Of a stretch of 64,000 nt of DNA, positions 59,220 to 64,000 are shown in pieces (positions within the stretch are counted from its first letter, which is position 1; the number at the start of each line of letters is the position of its first letter). The stretch comes from Triticum aestivum (Eukaryota > Streptophyta > Magnoliopsida > Poales > Poaceae), in assembly GCF_018294505.1 (NCBI RefSeq), contig NC_057811.1:408109452-408173451 (forward strand). Reading direction: 5' to 3'. The position numbers were made by a program, and so were the translations under genes. The notes beneath the pieces are model-generated. The model ran no database searches and was not told the origin of the DNA. It saw nothing but the letters and a program-made list of their open reading frames with translations.

Positions 59220-59568
59220 TTAGGGCACGGTTCTTTGCCGTCTGCTAGCAGACGGCAAAGAGCCTAGCTAACAAACGTTAGTTTGGCCACTTTCTTTGCC
59301 GTCGGCTAGCGGACGACAAAGAAAGTAGCCATTAGGTGGCTGTCGCTAGTGGGCCCCCCGCCCTCTTTGCCGTTTGCTAGCTGACGACAAAGCTTATATG
59401 TCGTCCGCTAGCGGACGACAAAGAAAGGGCTGACGACAAACAATATGTTTGTCGTCCGCTTCTTCTTGGCTGTCAGTTTTCTTTAACCTGATGGCAAAGA
59501 CTTTCTTTGCCCTCAGCTAGCGGACGGCAAAGAGCCAGCTGATGGCAAATATCCTGATTCCAGTAGTG
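59220..59568 (-). repeat. Right subterminal repeats and TIR of CACTA2
   Basis: At least six CTTTGCCGTC/GACGGCAAAG-type units occur. The first (59233-59260) is a perfect 28-bp palindrome. The TIR ends TGATTCCAGTAGTG at 59568. Confidence 0.88.
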
Positions 59569-60857
59569 TGATAGCTCAAACAAATCTAAGTGAAGCACAT
59601 GAGCATAAAAATTTTCTTCTCTCAAAATAATATATGTGAAGCATGAGAGAATTTCTTCAAAAATTACCAACTCTCAAATAAATCTGAGTGAAGCATGAGA
59701 GCATTTCTTAAAAAATAATAAAGCACACCGTGCTCAAAAAGATATAAGTGAAGCACTAGAGCAATTCCATAGCTCAAAAAAATTAAGTGAAGCATAGAGA
59801 GCAATTCTAACAAGTCATAACATAATTTTGGCTCTCTCAAATAGGTGTGTTCAGCAAGGATAATTGACTTAAACTAAAAAGCAAAACAAGTAAAGACTCA
59901 TATAATACAAGATGCTCCAAGCAAAACACATGATATGTGACGAATAAAAATATAGCTCCAAGTAAAATACCGATGGTCGTTAGAAGAAAGAGGGGATGCA
60001 ACTCGGGCATCCCCAAGCTTAGTTGCTTGCTTCTCTTTTAGATAATAGCTTTGGATGCCATGGGGAATCCTCAAGCTTAGGCTTTTCTTACTCCTTAATC
60101 CTTCATCCATCATGATCTCACCCAAAACTTGAAAACTTCAATCACACAAAACTCAACAAAACCTTCGTAAGATCCGTTAGTATAACAAAGTGAATCACTA
60201 CTGTAAGTACTGTTGCAAACCCATTCATATTTTATTTTTGCATTATATATACTGCATTCCAGCTTTACCATGGCTTATACAGTCAATCACAAACCATAGA
60301 TTCATCAAAATAAGCACACAACGCAAAGAAAACATAATCTGTCAAAAACTGAACAGTCTGTAGTAACCTGAAAACTTCGAATACTTCTGTAAGTCCAAAA
60401 ATTCTAAAAATTTAGGACAACGTGGGAAATTTGTATATCAATCTTGTGTAAAAATTCAGAATTTTATCACGCTTCTATGGCGCACAAAGTTCTATTTTGC
60501 AACAAGATTAAATCAACTATCACCCAACATGATCCCAAAGGCTTTGCTTGGCACAAACACTAATTAAACATTAAAAACACAATCAGAATAGTAGCATAAT
60601 TGTTCAAACACTCAAGAACATATTGAAAAAGGCAAAAATAAATTTTATTCATTGGGTTGCCTCCCAACAAGCGCTATCGTTTTATGCCCCTAGCTAGGCA
60701 TAATGCATAGATTCAAGTATTGCCATCTTTCTTATTATTCTCCATAGATGTGTTCTAGTCAGGAGGTTTTGCAGAAGTAACTTGAAACACATTATCCATA
60801 GAAATTTTAGCATTATCAAGTTGCCCATCTAAGTATCCCCTTTGACTTCCAGCAATA
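59569..60857 (-). other. 3' internal noncoding DNA of element E
   Basis: Read on the minus strand this is typical Athila 3' DNA, for example 'gcgctTGTTGGGAGGCAACCCA' near 60655-60680. No gene is seen. At 59573-59820 five degenerate repeats of 40-57 bp carry 'ctcaaa...aagtgaagca...gagagca'. Confidence 0.65.
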
Positions 60858-61804
60858 AGAACGATGACATGATGTAGACACTATCTATTAATGTAGGAAT
60901 AGACCCCATCTTGTTATCCTTGATAGCAACGATACATCATGTCATTTCCCCTTCTGTCACTGGGATTGAGCACCGTAAGGTCGAACCCATCACAAAGCAC
61001 CTCTTCCCATGGCAAGAAAAATCGATCAAGTCGGCCTAACTAAACCAAATATTTGAAGAAGAAATATGAGGCTATGAGTAATCATGCATATAAGAGATCA
61101 AAACTCAAATAACTTTCATGAATAAAATAGATCTGATCATAAACTCAAAGTTCATCGGATCCCAACAAACACACCGAAAAAAGATTTACATCAAATAGAT
61201 CTCCAGGAGACCATTGTATTGAGAATCAAAAGAGAGAGAGGAAGCCATCTAGCTACTAACTACGGACCCGTAGGTCTACACTGAACTACTCACGCATCAT
61301 CGGAGAGGCACCAATGAGGATGATGAACCCCTCCGTGATGGTGTCTAGATTGGATCTGTGGTTTCTAGAACTTGCGGTGGCTGGAATTGTGTTTCGTCGA
61401 CTCCCCTAGGGTTTTGGAATATTGGTGTATTTACAGAGCAAAGAGGCGGTGCAGGAGGCTACCAAGGTGGGCACAACCCACCAGGGCGCGCCTAGGCCCC
61501 CAGGGGCGCCCAGGTGGGTTGTGCCCCCCTCGGTGCACCCCTCCGGTACTTCTTTGGCCCATCCTATGTCTTCTGGCCCAGAAAAATTCTCCAAATAGTT
61601 ATGCTGCGTTTGGACTCCGTTTGGTATTGATTTTCTACGAAGTAAAAAACAAGCAAAAAACAACAACAGGCATTGGGCACTATGTCAATAGGTTATTCCC
61701 AAAAAATGGTATTAAGTTGCTATAAAATGATTGTAAAACATCGAAGAATGATAATATAACAACATGGAACAATCAAAAATTATAGATACGTTGGAGACGT
61801 ATCA
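60858..61804 (-). repeat. LTR of element E, truncated at its inner end
   Basis: The outer end is the complement of TGATACGTCTCCAACG at 61804. It contains the GC hairpin (61464-61518). The inner end has no CA terminus or PBS and passes directly into 3' internal DNA near 60858. Confidence 0.65.
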
Positions 61805-63388
61805 AAGTGTTACATGTCACAAGTTCAGAACGAGAAAGTGGAAAAAGTACAGCATACCTGTCCCGTTCGCGTCGCACCCCATACTTTCGTTCCGGCCCGC
61901 CGCTCAACGCGCATTGGCTTGGCATATTATCACTGACATGTAGGCCCAATGTGAGAAAACCGACGATGCGCCAAACTGGCAAACTCCCCCGCTTATTGCG
62001 CGGGAAATTCCTCGCCCTAGCGTCTTTAGTCGTTGTTTCCATCTGTCTACCATGCCAAGGAGCAGAAGCAGAACCAAATGTTACATTTTCTACAAATTCA
62101 AAAGGAAAAGTTTGTCGCATCCGCGTCGCACCTCCACACGGTCGGGAGTATTCCATGGTCGGTCTGTCACACTGGTCAAGCTAGGGAACGCATGTTGTCT
62201 AGCATTTTTACTGTCACGTGGGACCGCAGTTGAGCAAACCTACTATCGACAAATCCCCACCCCGCTCGCCGCATGACGGCTGAGTTAGAATTAGAAGAGA
62301 GAAACAAGGAGGGAGAAGAGCTAGCTGTAGCACGGATGCCGTTGTCAGATGGGACTCGTGTTGATAGAGTAGGAGTACTCCGTACTCGTTTTTACTCGTA
62401 CGTACTAGTACCACTAGTTAGGTCTGTGCGACCTATAACTGTCATCACTTTAGGTCTCCTGTTCGAACTGCAGCTATGCTTCATAGTACTTATTTTTCAT
62501 GCATTTTTCCTCCTTACTGAGATGTACTCCTCGGCTCCTGGTCGTCGAACATATTTCTACGTGCTTCCTTTTGCTGACATGTGGGACATAGAGCATCTGG
62601 GTCCATGTGCACGCACTCGTGGCATCTCCAAACGCTGAGCGCCAACCGGTAGGGACGAGTCCTCGATCAGTGATGCAGGAGCGGGCCATCCAACCATGCC
62701 GGCGTGCATTTCAAACTGGATGAATTACGTGCAAACCCCCGCCCAAAGAATAAGTAAATGAATTACTACATGCAAACCGGATGATTTTCATAGAAATCGG
62801 AGCACATTCATTACATTTTGGACATATTTCATTGAAAAAATGACCGGACCAAAACCAGTAGGCCCCTCCGAGTGCTCCACCTTGTACAGGTGCTAAACCT
62901 GCCATGTAGGCGAAAAAATCTGATGTGGCAAGTTAATTAAGAGGAGAGAGATGGGAGTGGTGACCCCAGGAAGAAACAATGCAAAGCGCGTGAACCTAGG
63001 CAAAACATTTAAATGAAAGAATCCCACCAATGCATAAAGAACTTTAGTTGCCAATTCATTAAAGGAAGAAAGCTTAGCTATAAGAAGCTAAGCACCTATG
63101 CACTCGGGAGTATAATTGCTAAGCTATTTAACATGCTTAGCACCTCATCTAAGCATCAATGCATTAGGAGCAGCCTAAGGGCCTCTTTGATTCCTAGGAT
63201 ACTGAAAGTATAGGAATGGGAAAAGTATGGGACTTGACTGCTAAATCCAATAGGATAATTAGCAAAGAGTGTTCAATGCCATAGGAAAAACAAAGGAGTT
63301 GGAAAAAATGGTTGCAGAGGAGTGCAAAATATTACATATAAAAAATTCCTATGGAATCTGATCCTATGTACTGTACTAGCTAAGCTGT
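61805..63388. other. Unassigned DNA between retroelements, no gene recognised
   Basis: The composition is more balanced than the elements around it, and this may be older or low-copy flanking DNA. The ORF at 62273-62638 has no recognisable domain. 63000-63175 is an AT-rich stretch with repeated 'gctaagca' motifs. I see nothing that supports a functional gene. Confidence 0.4.
63178..63386. mobile_element. Possible MITE, truncated
   Basis: It begins GGGCCTCTTTGATTCCTAGGAT, resembling the terminal sequence of a common grass MITE, with 'ccataggaaaa' and 'ttcctatgg' inside. The complementary end is missing, cut by the LTR at 63389. Confidence 0.35.
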
Positions 63389-64000
63389 GACGACAGATAA
63401 CCCAAAAGTATAGGGGATCAATTGTAGCCTCTTTCGATAAGTAAGAGTGTAGAACCCAGCGAGGAGCTAAAGGTAGAACAAATATTCCCTCAAGTTCTAT
63501 CGACCACCGATACAACTCTACGCACACTTGACGTTCGCTTTACCTAGAACAAGTATGAAACTAGAAGTACTTTGTAGGTGTAACGGGATAGGTCTGCAAG
63601 AATATAAAGAGCACGTAAATAAAAACTAGGGGCTGTTTAGATAAAGACACAATAAAGTTAGTATAGCAAGTGTGGAAAGGTGGTGGTAGGAGTTGCGAAA
63701 TTGTCCCTAAGCAATTGACTACTTTACTAGACCGATAGCAAGTTTTATGTGGGAGAGGCCACTGCTAGCATGTCATCCCTGACTTGGAATTCTATGCACT
63801 TATGATTGGAACTATTAGCAAGCATTCGCTACTACTAACGTTCATTAAGGTAAAAAGCAACCATGGCATTAAGATATATTGGTCCCCCTTCAATCTCGTA
63901 TGCATCAATTTCTATGCTAGGTTGAAGCTTCTGTCACTCTTGCCCTCCAATACACAGTCCTATCAACATACAACTAACCCTATGGTGTGATCCACGCGCG
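63389..64000 (-). mobile_element. End of another LTR, minus strand, running out of the window
   Basis: It starts TGACGACAGATAACCC. Its complement ends like the LTR of Athila A (ggttc-acactcttacttatcgaaag, atcccctatactt), so it is a related Gypsy LTR inserted in reverse. No internal DNA is visible. Confidence 0.65.

Larger units (their letters stand above)
28353..59568. mobile_element. CACTA2: about 4.1-kb CACTA transposon with captured genes
   Basis: Termini are CACTACAGGAATCAGG at 28353 and the complement of CACTACTGGAATCAGG ending 59568 (15 of 16 match). The 3-bp duplication TGA (28350-28352 and 59569-59571) is exact. Subtracting Athila D and element G leaves about 4.1 kb. Its subterminal regions are packed with CTTTGCCGTC / GACGGCAAAG units. 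It carries a B3-domain pseudogene, a proline-rich exon and plastid gene fragments, and no recognisable transposase. Confidence 0.9.
27650..61804 (-). mobile_element. Element E: deleted Athila-like retrotransposon, minus strand
   Basis: Its LTR lies at 60858-61804 and ends ...GAGACGTATCA, the complement of TGATACGTCTC. Internal DNA continues at 59569-60857 and, beyond CACTA2, at 28352-27650. Read on the minus strand, the internal DNA contains the 3' noncoding phrases of Athila elements. For example, the segment near 27960-27750 parallels Athila D 45690-45930 ('gagtccaccatacctacctatat', 'ttctcaggtcgagtgt' forms). No gag or pol lies between LTR and 3' DNA, so this is an internally deleted copy. 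The far end is lost behind CACTA1. Confidence 0.7.

Noticed and set aside
62273..62638. Possible small gene of 121 codons with a hydrophobic segment
   Set aside because: No domain, no splice or promoter context, repeated 'gtactcgta' motifs, and the Leu/Phe run looks random. There is too little to support a gene.

Overview
The window is repeat-dense plant nuclear DNA that looks like Triticeae (wheat, goatgrass or barley group). It has no prokaryotic signatures. Nearly all of it is nested LTR retrotransposons and CACTA DNA transposons, with Athila-lineage and Tat-lineage Gypsy proteins and fragments of host genes caught inside CACTA elements. I found no intact single-copy host gene. The window is best read as a stack of insertions whose borders can be proved from terminal repeats and target-site duplications (TSDs).

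Left stack. Athila A (4969-15065, two complete LTRs) sits in CACTA3 (2187-23767, TSD ATA), inside a minus-strand captured ORF. CACTA3 sits in the 3' part of Athila B (1-2186 and 23768-25521). Athila B sits in CACTA1, of which only the right part is seen (25522-27649). CACTA1 sits in the minus-strand element E.

Right stack. Element E (27650-61804, minus strand, LTR at 60858-61804) is also split by CACTA2 (28353-59568, TSD TGA). CACTA2 carries Athila D (29910-48533, TSD TCGCT) and Tat-like element G (50424-58885, TSD GGGGG). Athila D carries Tat-like element F (31066-40350, TSD ATGAG/ATGAA). After E comes about 1.6 kb with no gene I can name (61805-63388), then the end of another minus-strand LTR (63389 onward).

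Coding content. Athila A has gag, protease, RT, RNase H and integrase, all broken by stops and frameshifts. Athila D has only gag and protease plus a 3' ORF. Athila B shows an intact 173-residue 3' ORF. F and G have gag but no complete pol, and each carries a spliced antisense gene. In G this gene has five exons with canonical GT-AG introns and a TATA box on the minus strand. CACTA3 contains a GRF-type zinc-finger pseudogene, three unidentified ORFs and a tandem array of about 509-bp units. CACTA2 contains a B3-domain pseudogene, a proline-rich exon and a mosaic of three plastid gene fragments (rpoA, rps2, atpB) in its left subterminal region; two of these are fused in one reading frame.

Most notable are the plastid mosaic, the antisense spliced genes of the Tat-like elements, the LTR-like promoter modules placed inside three Athila elements just before their 3' ORFs, and repeated internal copies of the polypurine tract. 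Element family names are deliberately kept to lineage level, because assigning exact families needs a repeat-library comparison.
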